Source: Methanothermobacter sp. (lineage in GTDB: Archaea; Methanobacteriota; Methanobacteria; Methanobacteriales; Methanothermobacteraceae). From it: a stretch of 64,000 bases of DNA. The translations under genes were made by a program, and so were the position numbers. The stretch lies in the NCBI RefSeq assembly GCF_030055435.1, contig NZ_JASFYG010000001.1, forward strand, positions 144,154 to 208,153. The letters are read 5' to 3'. Below are positions 46,350 to 55,034 of the stretch, piece by piece; within the stretch, counting starts at the first letter, position 1; each line of letters opens with the position of its first letter. The notes under the pieces are model-generated. The model saw only the letters and a list, made by a program, of their open reading frames with translations. It did not search any database and was not told where the DNA came from.

Positions 46350-46742
46350 TCAGGCCACCTTTTCACCGGCCTCCGGGCCTGGTTTTACTGAGTATATTTC
46401 CTCAACAGTCATGAGTATGGCGGATTTTGGTTCAAGTTCTGTCATGACGTTCTGGGCCCATTCAACGACCATGTCAAAGTATTTGCCTGATTTGAAGATT
46501 TCAACTGTTCCCTTGAACTGGTATGGGCATTCCCTGGCGTTCTGTGGTATCAGTGCCATCTTTGGGTTTTCATGGAGGTTTCTTATGGTCTTCTTCATGT
46601 AGTTGTCTGCAATGAGGATGGTCCTCTCATCAAGTGGCCTTGCGAATCCTATGGGGACCACGTTTGGTGTGCCCTCCTCATCGGCGGTTGCAACAAAAAC
46701 GAGTTCCTTCTCGATGGCATCCATCATCTCACGACTCATCAT
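46350..46742 (-). CDS. Pyridoxamine 5'-phosphate oxidase-like flavin-binding protein
   Basis: 130 residues with a split-barrel fold: ELVFVATADEEGTPNVVPIGF, TILIADNYMKKTIRNLHENPKMAL and YQFKGTVEIFKSGKYFD. Such proteins bind FMN or F420 and reduce small substrates. The family is broad, so the substrate is unknown. CGGTGATATTAT precedes the paired ATG codons (46742 and 46739). In methanogens, F420 or FMN are both plausible cofactors. Confidence 0.85.
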   Translation of the reverse strand: MMSREMMDAIEKELVFVATADEEGTPNVVPIGFARPLDERTILIADNYMKKTIRNLHENPKMALIPQNARECPYQFKGTVEIFKSGKYFDMVVEWAQNVMTELEPKSAILMTVEEIYSVKPGPEAGEKVA

Positions 46743-47265
46743 ATAATATCACCGTTTATATATTACTCCCTGATCATTAGATAAATTTAACCCCCTGTTC
46801 TTTATGGTTGTTATGAAGCCTCTGAATTCATTTTAAGACATCATAAGATATTATATGCCTCTATGAAGTATTCAGATCTTCTTTTATGTCTCAGGAGCTC
46901 CTTGTGATCCTTCAGGATCCTATGGGCCAGACACAATACCATGTTGAAGTCCCTCCGGAGAGCCCCTATAATTAAACTGAAATCCTGTTAAGATCCTGCT
47001 GGCATAAGAGGTTCTTTATATGCCTTTAAGCTGAATAAAGAATTGGAAATTGTCATTCAGCCCATGCTGGAGATGGAAAGAGCATATTCATCTATCCTGA
47101 AAATGAAAAGATTTCATTAAGCCTATTTCGATTTAAAAGGTTCATATAAGGCTTTTTTAGGTCAAATAAACCAAAATATTTATATATAACCTTAAATTCA
47201 AGTTTTTAATGTCACAGTGACCCTACCGGGCACTGTGGATTGGAGGCGGTAAAATTTCTGTAAAC
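46743..47265. other. Gene-free stretch with promoters on both sides
   Basis: 523 bp between divergent genes. The left part contains a TATA-like region for the leftward flavin-type gene (about 46758). The middle (46800-47130) is AT-rich with stops in all frames and no RNA gene that I can recognise. The right end holds the promoter and hairpin of the cell-wall enzyme gene, listed separately. Confidence 0.5.
47177..47265 (+). promoter_or_regulatory. Promoter and 5'-leader hairpin of the cell-wall enzyme gene
   Basis: TATTTATATATAACC at 47177-47191 is a strong TATA box, predicting transcription from about 47210. Almost at that point is an inverted repeat CACAGTG (47213-47219) and CACTGTG (47231-47237) separated by 11 bases with a GC-rich loop. 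GGAGGCGGT (47242-47250) is the ribosome site, 15 bases before ATG 47266. The repeat could be an operator at the start site or a leader hairpin. Confidence 0.6.
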
Positions 47266-48558
47266 ATGAGACTGGTGTGCATGCTCACTGCATGCATGCT
47301 CCTCATGAATACAGCAGGATATGCAGTGGCAGCTGATGATACAGCCCTTGAGGTTGAAATGGAATCTGGACAGTCACTGGATCAGTGCTCCAGTTTGAAT
47401 GAAAGTTACAGTGAAGACATGGTGGACAGTGACGGCACATTGTATAGCGGGGCCGATCAGCTGAGTGCAGATAACACCGAGCCCCCTGTTTCAGTGGACA
47501 GAGAAGCGTATACACCTAACACCACGGATAAACCTGTAGTGGCAGATGCAGACATGGAAAACGTCAGTGGCAATTCAGGCAGCCATTTCCAGGCTGCAGG
47601 TGATAATTCAGGTGTGAACCATGCAAACATACTGAGCGCTGCAGTTAACCTCAGGAAGTACATTGAAACCTACGGGAAGCTGCCATCAACAGTATCAGTG
47701 GGAAGCCAGAAGCTGACGGTTGCACAGTTCTTTGACCTGATGCTCAGGGATCTACTTAAAACTGCAGGAAAATCAGCTTCACTCACAGTGCGTTCAGTGC
47801 AAGCCGCGCCGAACCCAGCAGGGTCAGCGACGGGGGAGCTTTCAAAGTCAGCCTACATCAAACTTGCAGAGAATGTGCTGAAGTTCATAAACAGTAACGG
47901 CAGGGCACCCAACTATGCGAGTTCCAGTATCGGCAGGATATCCGTTGATAACCTCATATACGCGGTTTCAAGGATCCTTGCATTCCATGCTGATAATGGC
48001 AGACTCCCCAACTATGTCACGGTGAAGAAGATCAGTGCTACATCAACAGCCCCATCATCATCACTTAAGAAGAGACCTGAGAATGACCCATACAGCGGTG
48101 AGAGCACCTCCCGGTACCTTTCGGCAACAGCAAACTGCCAGGTGAATGACACGGCAATCAGGTCACTGGCAGCCAGCCTAACCTCAGGTCTCACCAGTGC
48201 ATGGGATAAGGCAACAGCGATATTCAACTGGGTACGCGACAGCATCAGCTACAGCTTCTACTACAACACAAGGTACGGTGCCACTGGTACGCTAAAAACA
48301 AGGACAGGTAACTGTGTGGATCATTCACATCTCCTGGTTGCCCTCTTCAGGGCTGCAGGGCTTGCTGCCAGGTACGTCCATGGTACATGCACCTTCACCT
48401 CAGGTAACACCTATGGCCATGTCTGGGCCCAGGTACTTGTGGGTGACACCTGGTACGCTGCAGATGCCACGAGTTCAAGAAACAGCCTCGGCGCTGTATC
48501 AAGCTGGAACACTGCAACAGCAAAGATTAAGGGAATATACGCAAGTCTTCCCTTCTAG
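47266..48558 (+). CDS. Secreted pseudomurein-binding transglutaminase-like peptidase (PeiW/PeiP-like)
   Basis: 430 residues. The signal peptide MRLVCMLTACMLLMNTAGYA is followed by an acidic Ser/Asn-rich linker to about 115. Two or three pseudomurein-binding repeats follow (NILSAAVNLRKYIETYGKLP at about 120-160, IKLAENVLKFINSNGRAPNY and LIYAVSRILAFHADNGRLPN at about 195-255). The C-terminal transglutaminase-like domain (about 285-430) has Cys in RTGNCVDHSHLLVALFRAAG, His in GHVWAQVLVG and Asp in WYAADATSS, the triad of peptidase C71. Phage homologues PeiW and PeiP cut the isopeptide bonds of pseudomurein. A chromosomal copy is probably for growth or division, or prophage-derived; no phage genes are adjacent. 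Confidence 0.9.
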   Translation: MRLVCMLTACMLLMNTAGYAVAADDTALEVEMESGQSLDQCSSLNESYSEDMVDSDGTLYSGADQLSADNTEPPVSVDREAYTPNTTDKPVVADADMENVSGNSGSHFQAAGDNSGVNHANILSAAVNLRKYIETYGKLPSTVSVGSQKLTVAQFFDLMLRDLLKTAGKSASLTVRSVQAAPNPAGSATGELSKSAYIKLAENVLKFINSNGRAPNYASSSIGRISVDNLIYAVSRILAFHADNGRLPNYVTVKKISATSTAPSSSLKKRPENDPYSGESTSRYLSATANCQVNDTAIRSLAASLTSGLTSAWDKATAIFNWVRDSISYSFYYNTRYGATGTLKTRTGNCVDHSHLLVALFRAAGLAARYVHGTCTFTSGNTYGHVWAQVLVGDTWYAADATSSRNSLGAVSSWNTATAKIKGIYASLPF

Positions 48559-48590
48559 TGGTTTTTAAACCACTATTTTATTCTTTTTTA
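48556..48590 (+). terminator. Terminator of the cell-wall enzyme gene
   Basis: Perfect 9-bp stem TAGTGGTTT / AAACCACTA (48556-48564 and 48567-48575) with a two-base loop, followed by a T-rich tail TTTTATTCTTTTTT. The stop codon TAG is part of the stem. Confidence 0.75.
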
Positions 48591-48630
48591 GTGATAATTG
48601 AGTCCTAAATTTAAGAATAATTGTTCTGAA

Positions 48631-48780
48631 GCATCAGTACCTTGCAATAAGCAGACTGTTCACAAAAAAAGATAATGGTTCTCAATAGCATCAGTACCTT
48701 GCAATAAGCAGACTGTTCACAAAAAAAGATAATGGTTCTCAATAGCATCAGTACCTTGCAATAAGCAGACTGTTCACTAT
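48631..48780. repeat. Three tandem 57-bp copies of the 3' end of the metal ATPase gene
   Basis: Units begin GCATCAGTACCTTGCAATAA at 48631, 48688 and 48745. The first two are identical over the full 57 bp; the third continues into the ATPase gene after TGTTCACT. Read leftward, each copy encodes VNSLLIARY-stop preceded by non-coding sequence, so the last ten codons and the TGA of the gene are present three times, with the two extra copies outside the gene. Confidence 0.95.
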
Positions 48781-50565
48781 AACAAAAAGCGAGAGACCCA
48801 TATCACCCACAGCAACCGCGAACCACAGAGGTACCGAGCCGGTGACAGAAAGCACCGCAAGGGATAGTTTAACAGTAACCGTTAAAGCCGTGTTGATCCT
48901 CACTGTGCGGATGGTCCTCCGGCTTAAATCAATGAGTTCATCTATCCTCTCAAGGTCATCCTCCACCAGGGTTATATCGGCTGTTTCAAGTGCCACATCT
49001 GACCCCCTGACACCCATGGCTATCCCCACGTCTGCAGCTGCAAGGGCCGGTGCATCGTTAACACCATCACCAACCATTGCAACAGGTCCCCTCTTTTTAA
49101 CCTCATTGATCACCTTCATCTTATCCTCTGGGAGGAGACCCCCATGATAGTTTTCAACTCCAAGTTCAGATGCAACCTCTGCTGCAACCTCCTCGGTGTC
49201 CCCTGTCAGCATCATGACCTCGATTCCCCTATCTTTGAGTTCTAAAATCGTCTTTCTGGCCGAATCCCGGATGGCATCTGTGAGGGTTATCTTCCCTGCT
49301 ATCCCCTCCGGCCCCTGGAGGTAGACTGTGGTCCCATTACCTGGGCTGGCCCCTACAAGCTCAGGGCTTCCAATGGTGTACTTCACCCCGTTGATGTAGC
49401 CTGAAACACCCTTCCCAGGCATGGACTCAAATTCACTGACCTCATCTGTTTCTCCATGGTAGGAGTCAACTATGGCCTCTGCGATGGGGTGCCCTGACCT
49501 CCTCTCAAGGGAGGCTGCGATCCTGAGGACATCATTCCTCCTCTCGATGGGTTCAACCGAGGTGACCCTGGGGGATCCCTCTGTGAGGGTTCCTGTTTTA
49601 TCGAAGATTATGTTTCTTACCGAGGCCATGGCCTCCAGGAACTCCGAGCCCTTGATGAGTATACCCCTTCCTGCAGCGGCGGTCATCCCGGAGACCATTG
49701 CAACCGGTGTTGATATGAGGAGTGCGCATGGACATGAGATTACAAGAAGTACAAGGGCCCTGTAGATCCATGTTCCGATGGATCCACCCATTATGATGGG
49801 GACTGCTGCCGTTAGAACCGCTAGTGATATGATAGCTGGGGTGTAGACTGATGCGAAGCGTTCTATGAACCTCTCCCTGCGGGATCTTCTGGTGGCAGCC
49901 CTTTTAACGGTTTCAATAACACCTGCAAGCACAGTGTTATCTGCTCCCCTCGTAACCCGAACCTCCAGGTATCCGTCAAGGTTCTGGGTACCTGCAAATA
50001 CCTCACTACCCTTCTGGACGGTTATGGGGAGGGATTCCCCTGTTATATTTGACTGGTCCACCTTTGACCTGCCCATTGTGACGGTTCCGTCGAGTGGGAT
50101 GGTTTCACCGGGTTTTATACCTATTATGGAACCAACAGTCACCTCCTCAACCTTAATCATCTTCTCAGCATCACCGAGGACCCTTGCGGTTCTTGGCCGG
50201 AGTCTTATGAGTGATTCCACGGATCTGTGGGATCTTCTGTGGGCGTACTCCTCAAGGTACTCTGCAATGTTATACAGAACCGTTACCAGGGCCGCCTCTG
50301 TGTAGTCACCAAGCGCAAGGGCACCGGCGACTGCTATGAGTATTAGGAAGTTCACTGTGAAGCGTCCCCTGAGGACTGATCTGATTGCTGAGGGGAATAT
50401 CCTGTAGCCGGCAGCCGCCACTGCGGCAAGTAGCAGTGGGATTGAGATCAGACTGTCTGTGAAGCTGAGGATAATCCCTGCTGTGAGTAGTGTAACTGAT
50501 GCTGCGATGACCTGTATATCTCTATCCCCCTCCTCAGGGGAGCATGAGCTGCATTCACATCCCAT
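48748..50565 (-). CDS. P1B-type heavy-metal-transporting ATPase (Zn/Cd/Pb type)
   Basis: About 605 residues. The N terminus MGCECSSCSPEEG is a short Cys-rich tail in place of the usual HMA domain. Eight hydrophobic helices are visible, with SCPCALLIS (metal-binding CPC), phosphorylation motif DKTGTLTEG, ITGESLP, SGHPIAEA and MVGDGVNDAPALAAADVGIAMG. Late Lys in TVTVKLSL and Asp in AVGDMGLS match the P1B-2 (Zn2+/Cd2+/Pb2+) signature. It exports metal ions. ATG 50565 follows AGGTGATTGT; the longer frame to 50664 crosses the operator. The 3' end is repeated downstream. Confidence 0.93.
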   Translation of the reverse strand: MGCECSSCSPEEGDRDIQVIAASVTLLTAGIILSFTDSLISIPLLLAAVAAAGYRIFPSAIRSVLRGRFTVNFLILIAVAGALALGDYTEAALVTVLYNIAEYLEEYAHRRSHRSVESLIRLRPRTARVLGDAEKMIKVEEVTVGSIIGIKPGETIPLDGTVTMGRSKVDQSNITGESLPITVQKGSEVFAGTQNLDGYLEVRVTRGADNTVLAGVIETVKRAATRRSRRERFIERFASVYTPAIISLAVLTAAVPIIMGGSIGTWIYRALVLLVISCPCALLISTPVAMVSGMTAAAGRGILIKGSEFLEAMASVRNIIFDKTGTLTEGSPRVTSVEPIERRNDVLRIAASLERRSGHPIAEAIVDSYHGETDEVSEFESMPGKGVSGYINGVKYTIGSPELVGASPGNGTTVYLQGPEGIAGKITLTDAIRDSARKTILELKDRGIEVMMLTGDTEEVAAEVASELGVENYHGGLLPEDKMKVINEVKKRGPVAMVGDGVNDAPALAAADVGIAMGVRGSDVALETADITLVEDDLERIDELIDLSRRTIRTVRINTALTVTVKLSLAVLSVTGSVPLWFAVAVGDMGLSLFVIVNSLLIARY

Positions 50566-50579
50566 ACAATCACCTGAAC

Positions 50580-50616
50580 ATATGAATACACATTCATATG
50601 TATTCATATTATATAA
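50580..50616 (-). promoter_or_regulatory. Promoter and palindromic operator of the metal ATPase gene
   Basis: An 11-bp inverted repeat, ATATGAATACA (50580-50590) and TGTATTCATAT (50599-50609), with an 8-bp spacer, lies between the minus-strand TATA box (CTTATATAAT, about 50607-50617) and the ATG at 50565. The ATGAATA/TATTCAT half-sites are those of ArsR/SmtB-type metal repressors. Placement over the transcription start fits repression relieved by metal. No regulator gene is adjacent. Confidence 0.8.
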
Positions 50617-50704
50617 GTGTTCCTTAATATCGGTGATGCCGGGGGCGCCAGTAAAAACCTTCAAAAGTCCGGAGGGAAATCAATGAGATAAAAAAAGAGA
50701 GGGA

Positions 50705-51340
50705 TTACTTTCTTGCCCTCGCAATCTTTCTTGCAATCACAAGTTCACCGATGGCTATCAGACCGACAAAGAACTTTTCAAGACCACCTGTAGCCCATAT
50801 GGCCTCGCCAAATGTGGAGTTCCTGATCCTCTCCTCGTATTCCTTAGGCTTGATCCTCTTACCAGTGCGCCTCCTTGTGATGATTGCAGCGGCCTCCATG
50901 AGTTCGTCCCAACTAACACCCTTAAGTTCACTGTTCATGGCCTCGAATATCTTGGAGACCTTGATCTCATAGAGCTGTGAGAGGGTCTCTACGATGTCAA
51001 AGGACCTCACAACACCGACAACCCTTCCCTCATCGTCCAGTACAGGGACACTAACAAGTTTGTGGTGGGCTGTTTCAAGGACCGCCAGCCGCGCCGGGTC
51101 GTTCTCATTGACGTGGACTATCCTCTCTGGGGGCTGCATAATGTCGGATACAAGTTCAACTCCATCCCTGAGTCCCCTCATAACATCAAAACTTGTAACC
51201 CATCCAACAAGTTTTCCCTCATCATCAACAACAGGTGTTGTGAATTTCCTTGTCTTCTCCATCTTCAGGGATACATCAACAACCCGGTCCCCAGGGGAGA
51301 CGACTATAAAATCCTTATCCATTATCTCCTTAACTTTCAT
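50705..51340 (-). CDS. CBS-domain pair protein with C-terminal helical extension
   Basis: 211 residues. Two CBS domains: VKEIMDKDFIVVSPGDRVVD to about 65, and VSDIMQPPERIVHVNENDPA to about 125, each with a strand-helix pattern and a TS/RS-FD motif (VTSFDVM, VRSFDIV). The C-terminal 85 residues are helical and basic (ITRRRTGKRIKPKEYEERIR, ending with a hydrophobic stretch LEKFFVGLIAIGELVIARK). CBS pairs sense adenine nucleotides or S-adenosylmethionine. It overlaps the end of the polyferredoxin gene by 11 bp, so it is the last gene of the eha transcription unit or a coupled extension, and may report energy status to it. Confidence 0.85.
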   Translation of the reverse strand: MKVKEIMDKDFIVVSPGDRVVDVSLKMEKTRKFTTPVVDDEGKLVGWVTSFDVMRGLRDGVELVSDIMQPPERIVHVNENDPARLAVLETAHHKLVSVPVLDDEGRVVGVVRSFDIVETLSQLYEIKVSKIFEAMNSELKGVSWDELMEAAAIITRRRTGKRIKPKEYEERIRNSTFGEAIWATGGLEKFFVGLIAIGELVIARKIARARK

Positions 51341-52085
51341 CTGACAACCTCTCCAGTTTAAGTGCTGCCACAGGACACTTAGACGAACAGACCTCACAGA
51401 GGATACATTTATTTCCATCAACAACAACTTCCCCATCCTCAATCCTTATGGCGCCGGTGGGGCAGTTCTCCTCACATACAAGGCACTCAACACATGCATC
51501 CTGATCAACCATGAGTTTACGGGTCTCAATGACAGGTCCGAGTTCCCTTTCAAGTTTTATGGCATCTGAGGGGCACACGTTGACGCAGGCGCCACAGCCA
51601 ATGCATATGGATCTATCAACCACTGCAGTTTCCCCAACCCTTATTGCGCCTGTGGGGCAGAACCTCTCACAGGTGCCGCAGGCGGTGCATTTATCTGTAA
51701 CCTGGATATCCCTCATACGGAGTGTTCTGTGGGGAATCCTCACATATTCAAGGTTGTATGTGACGTCCTCATCAATGGTGGCTGTGCTCTCAACAACATT
51801 TATGCATCTCACGGGACAGGTCTGGGCACATATCTCACATTTAACACAGTTATCGAGTATTTTAGCGGTCCTTGAGGCAGATGAATCTGATATGGCGTCA
51901 ACAGGGCACTCCTCAACGCAGAGGTTGCACCTGACGCACTTTGGTGTTATATCTATGAATTTATCGCGAACACTGCACCTTCCAAGTTCCACCCTGACAT
52001 CCTGAGGGTTCTCCTCAAGGTCCATCGACTTCAGTGCAACGTCCCTCTGGAGATCATCAAGTTTCTTTTTAAAGACAATATCCAT
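51330..52085 (-). CDS. Six-cluster polyferredoxin (6 x [4Fe-4S])
   Basis: 251 residues with six CxxCxxCxxxCP motifs in ferredoxin pairs: CVRCNLCVEECP, CVKCEICAQTCP, CTACGTCERFCP, CIGCGACVNVCP, CVECLVCEENCP and CILCEVCSSKCP. There is an N-terminal 45-residue cluster-free segment. It is predicted to be a cytosolic electron carrier. It lies downstream of the eha genes on the same strand, with 79 bp between it and the PfkB gene, and is expected to receive or deliver electrons at low potential to Eha or its partners. Confidence 0.88.
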   Translation of the reverse strand: MDIVFKKKLDDLQRDVALKSMDLEENPQDVRVELGRCSVRDKFIDITPKCVRCNLCVEECPVDAISDSSASRTAKILDNCVKCEICAQTCPVRCINVVESTATIDEDVTYNLEYVRIPHRTLRMRDIQVTDKCTACGTCERFCPTGAIRVGETAVVDRSICIGCGACVNVCPSDAIKLERELGPVIETRKLMVDQDACVECLVCEENCPTGAIRIEDGEVVVDGNKCILCEVCSSKCPVAALKLERLSDES

Positions 52086-52164
52086 GATACAACCCCGTAT
52101 CTGTTCAATCTATTAAAGAGATTAACATGATCCTTCTCTATTACTTTAAACATGTTCACTTAAA

Positions 52165-53106
52165 TTATTTTTTGGAATTAACGCTTTTATCTGGATGGGT
52201 ATTCCCAATGAGGTATCCCTCAAGAACCTCAAGGGCCTCCCTTCCCGGTAGTGAGGAAGTGGCGCCGTAGCCCTCTATACACCTTGATGCCAGGTAGTTT
52301 CCAAAGAGACACGATACCTCAAGCCCATGTCCTGAAAGCCATGCATAGAGGAAACCTGCATTGAATGCATCCCCGGCGCCTGTTGTATCCCTGCAGGTGA
52401 CCTCAAGTGCCCCCACCACCACCTCGGAACCATCGAAGGCCCTGACACCCTCAGAGCCCATCTTCATGACAACCACGTCAACCCCCAGTTCTGCAGATGC
52501 CCTGGCAGGGTCAGGGGATCCCGTCATGAGCTCCAGTTCCCTCCGGTTAACTAGGAGGATGTCTGTCCTCTCAAGGATACCCTCAAGTTCAGATGCGCCC
52601 CTCTCTGCATAGAGGTGGCCGGGGTCGAGGCTCACGGTCACAGAGTCATCGATGACCTCCAGGACCTCCCGCTGGACGCTGATACCTGATCCTGCAAAGG
52701 ATGTTAGGTGGAGTAGCCTGGTTTTCAGTGCCTCCTCCCGGACCTCATCCATGTTGAGTGTGTCGTTAACCCCAGGGTCCACGTAGAGTGCCCTGTTTCC
52801 CTGGCTGTCAACGAATCCCATGACCCGGCCACTTCTTCCCTCATCTGAAACGGCAATGTAATCGGCGACACCCTCCCCCTGTAGGTTCTCCCTGAGGATG
52901 GAACCCTCCCTGTCACCTGCGACCTTGCCTATGAGGGCCGTTCTCAGGCCGAGCCTTGAAAGGCCTATTATGGTGTTGGCTGCTGAGCCGCCGCAGGACT
53001 CCACTGTATCATGGACAAAGACCTCCTCATCGGGTCCTGCTATCCTCTCAACCATGTGGAGCTGGTCCATGTTAAGGGCCCCAAGGCCCACGGCATCGAA
53101 CAACAT
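52165..53106 (-). CDS. PfkB-family sugar kinase in the eha unit (possibly EhaT)
   Basis: 313 residues. Ribokinase fold with GLGALNMDQ at the N terminus, GGSAANTIIGLSRLG (first PfkB signature) and the C-terminal catalytic CRDTTGAGDAFNAGFLYAW (anion hole and Asp base). It phosphorylates an unknown alcohol or sugar. Its ATG overlaps the stop of the formyltransferase homologue (shared base at 53106), showing tight coupling with the eha genes. By position it may be the protein named EhaT in the operon description, but I am not certain of the letter. Confidence 0.85.
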   Translation of the reverse strand: MLFDAVGLGALNMDQLHMVERIAGPDEEVFVHDTVESCGGSAANTIIGLSRLGLRTALIGKVAGDREGSILRENLQGEGVADYIAVSDEGRSGRVMGFVDSQGNRALYVDPGVNDTLNMDEVREEALKTRLLHLTSFAGSGISVQREVLEVIDDSVTVSLDPGHLYAERGASELEGILERTDILLVNRRELELMTGSPDPARASAELGVDVVVMKMGSEGVRAFDGSEVVVGALEVTCRDTTGAGDAFNAGFLYAWLSGHGLEVSCLFGNYLASRCIEGYGATSSLPGREALEVLEGYLIGNTHPDKSVNSKK

Positions 53107-53996
53107 CAGAGAACACCGTGAAGGTCTATCCTGTGGTCCCCCAGTTTACCATCATAGTTACCCGCTGACACCATCAGGACGCCGTCGTAACGGCAGACAG
53201 CCTCTATACCAACCCTCATGGCCTCCTCAAGGGCCTCCATGGACAGGCCATTTATGACTATCTCGGGTATGTACCCAACTCCCTCAGGGACCCTTGACTC
53301 ATCACCCAGTAGGTCTCTGAGACTTGGACAGTAGGGGTGGTTGGTTGTGGGGCCTATCCAGGGGTAATTGGTCTCAGGCTTGGAGGCGGCCGAGCAGATA
53401 TCAAAGGGTGTCACAACACCCTCAACCTCACCTATAGCATTTATGGCAGCCCTACCGGCCTCAAGGACGGTTTCAGGGTCCCTGCACATGTACCAGAAAT
53501 TGGCCCCCATGATCGCATCCCTGTAACCCAGCTTTGATTCGATCTTAAAGTCCGGGACCGCTATTGGGATGTTTATCATTTCACGGCCATTGAACTCCTC
53601 AATCCACTCATAACCGTCCCCGCAGTGGCCCACATGCTTCATCATATCCATGTACCCCTCAGGGTCAGGTGTGGAATTGTAGAGGGCTGTGAATGGCTTC
53701 ACCAGTATGTCCTGCCTTATCCTGTAGGAGAGTTCAACCTGGAATTTCTCCAGGTCTGGGAGGGCGTAGTAGAACTGTACAGTGGCCCCTGGCCTCCCAT
53801 CTGGTGTTTCATCAGCTGAGAGGAATGATTCAATGCCACCCTCAACTCTACCTATAACCGCTCCGGGGGTTGCGGTTGAATCGTAGGCCGCCCTCCTTAC
53901 GGTTTCCATGTCACGGGCCGTTATGGTGGCCCTCACACACCTTCCTGTGAAGGCCTCTGAGAACGTATCCTCGATCACCGTTCCATTAATCTCCAT
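53106..53996 (-). CDS. Formylmethanofuran:H4MPT formyltransferase paralogue (Ftr II; possibly EhaS)
   Basis: 296 residues, full Ftr length (297). It starts [16 protein letters not shown] as Ftr does, with [15 protein letters not shown] in the middle, [20 protein letters not shown] and [11 protein letters not shown], and ends [12 protein letters not shown] and [20 protein letters not shown]. Ftr moves the formyl group from methanofuran to tetrahydromethanopterin, the second step of CO2 reduction. It is clearly divergent from the canonical enzyme, so activity is uncertain. Placement inside the eha unit ties hydrogenase A to this pathway. AGGTG precedes ATG 53996, which is 21 bp after the HAD gene. 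Confidence 0.9.
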   Translation of the reverse strand: MEINGTVIEDTFSEAFTGRCVRATITARDMETVRRAAYDSTATPGAVIGRVEGGIESFLSADETPDGRPGATVQFYYALPDLEKFQVELSYRIRQDILVKPFTALYNSTPDPEGYMDMMKHVGHCGDGYEWIEEFNGREMINIPIAVPDFKIESKLGYRDAIMGANFWYMCRDPETVLEAGRAAINAIGEVEGVVTPFDICSAASKPETNYPWIGPTTNHPYCPSLRDLLGDESRVPEGVGYIPEIVINGLSMEALEEAMRVGIEAVCRYDGVLMVSAGNYDGKLGDHRIDLHGVL

Positions 53997-54017
53997 AATC
54001 AACACCTGACGCTCAAT

Positions 54018-55034
54018 TCAGCCTAGGGATCCCACATCCTCCCCTCTTATCTTCTTTCTAACTGCGAGGCTCTCCTCAACGAGTTCATCGGTATCATCCA
54101 CGGGTGTGATGGTGGGGTAGGCGTCCCTGAATATGTTCTCGAATCTCTCGGCAACCCTGAAGTCCAACCTGAAGGATTCAAGGGCCCTTTCAGGGTCATC
54201 TGAGTACGCCTTAACGAATTCCATTACGTAGTTCCTCCCGAACCTTGAGTGGAGGTCCACGAGTGGCAGGAGCGCCCTTGCATCCTCGGATATGACGGCA
54301 ACCTCAGCCTCCCTTAGGGCGTAGCTGTTACCGTTGAAGGAGACGGGTATACCCTTCCCCCTCAGTTCCCTGAGGGGCTCGACGTCTGTTATGCTGTCCC
54401 CCACGTACATGGCCGCCTTTGCTGTTAAACCAAGTTCAGATAGTATCCCCCTGAGGGCGACCCTCTTACCGTCCCCACCAACGGTCCTGACCTCATCAAG
54501 GAGCCCCCCTATCCTCATCTGTGGTATTTTCTGGAAGAATATCTCATCCAGGTCCTGGAAGTCCCCATCAATGACTTCCTCCCTGAGTTTCATGAGCATC
54601 TCCCTTTCATCATCCCCTATAGGGACGTTGAGGGTGAGGGTTGTGTGGCGGGTGTTCTCAATTGGGAAGCCTGTGCGCCTGCAGAGGGCCTCTATGTAAT
54701 GTCTGTAACTTGTGCTTATGATGTAGGATGGCATGAGCTGCATGGCAAGCTCGAGGGTCTCCTCTGCCCCGGGTACAAGTTTTAGGGTTTCCTCTGAGAA
54801 CTCAATGAGCTTCTCATCGGTGACACCGTAGGCCACCAGGAAGGGTACTATGAGTTTCAGGGTGTCCCCGGCATTGTAACCGGGCCTCTTTATCTCATCT
54901 GCGAGTATGTCATCAAATTCGCTGACCTTCCTGAAGAACCTGTCACCTTCGGGCATGAAGTGGGCCGCGGCTTCAAAAGCGTTGTCGTTCAGTGAAACCG
55001 GGCCCTCGCAGTCTGTCACAAAGACCCTATTCAA
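54018..55034 (-). CDS. ehaR: HAD-superfamily protein, energy-converting hydrogenase A subunit R
   Basis: About 338 residues. HAD-like: [20 protein letters not shown] carries the first DxD/E motif (TDCEGP, with the second acid shifted), [15 protein letters not shown] the Ser/Thr motif, and [18 protein letters not shown] the GDSxxD metal motif. A helical cap lies between. Proteins of this family are annotated as EhaR in methanogens; the substrate is unknown. The start is odd: ATG 55043 abuts GGAGG directly, and TTG 55034 is nine bases beyond it and better placed. It overlaps the stop of ehaQ by a few bases. Confidence 0.8.
   Translation of the reverse strand: MNRVFVTDCEGPVSLNDNAFEAAAHFMPEGDRFFRKVSEFDDILADEIKRPGYNAGDTLKLIVPFLVAYGVTDEKLIEFSEETLKLVPGAEETLELAMQLMPSYIISTSYRHYIEALCRRTGFPIENTRHTTLTLNVPIGDDEREMLMKLREEVIDGDFQDLDEIFFQKIPQMRIGGLLDEVRTVGGDGKRVALRGILSELGLTAKAAMYVGDSITDVEPLRELRGKGIPVSFNGNSYALREAEVAVISEDARALLPLVDLHSRFGRNYVMEFVKAYSDDPERALESFRLDFRVAERFENIFRDAYPTITPVDDTDELVEESLAVRKKIRGEDVGSLG

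Noticed and set aside
46800-47130. Possible small RNA gene between the flavin-type and cell-wall enzyme genes
   Set aside because: AT-rich without a compact GC-rich fold or terminator; no positive evidence.
48631-48780. Possible CRISPR or insertion-sequence end
   Set aside because: The three units are identical to the gene end itself, with no inverted terminal repeat and no transposase nearby.
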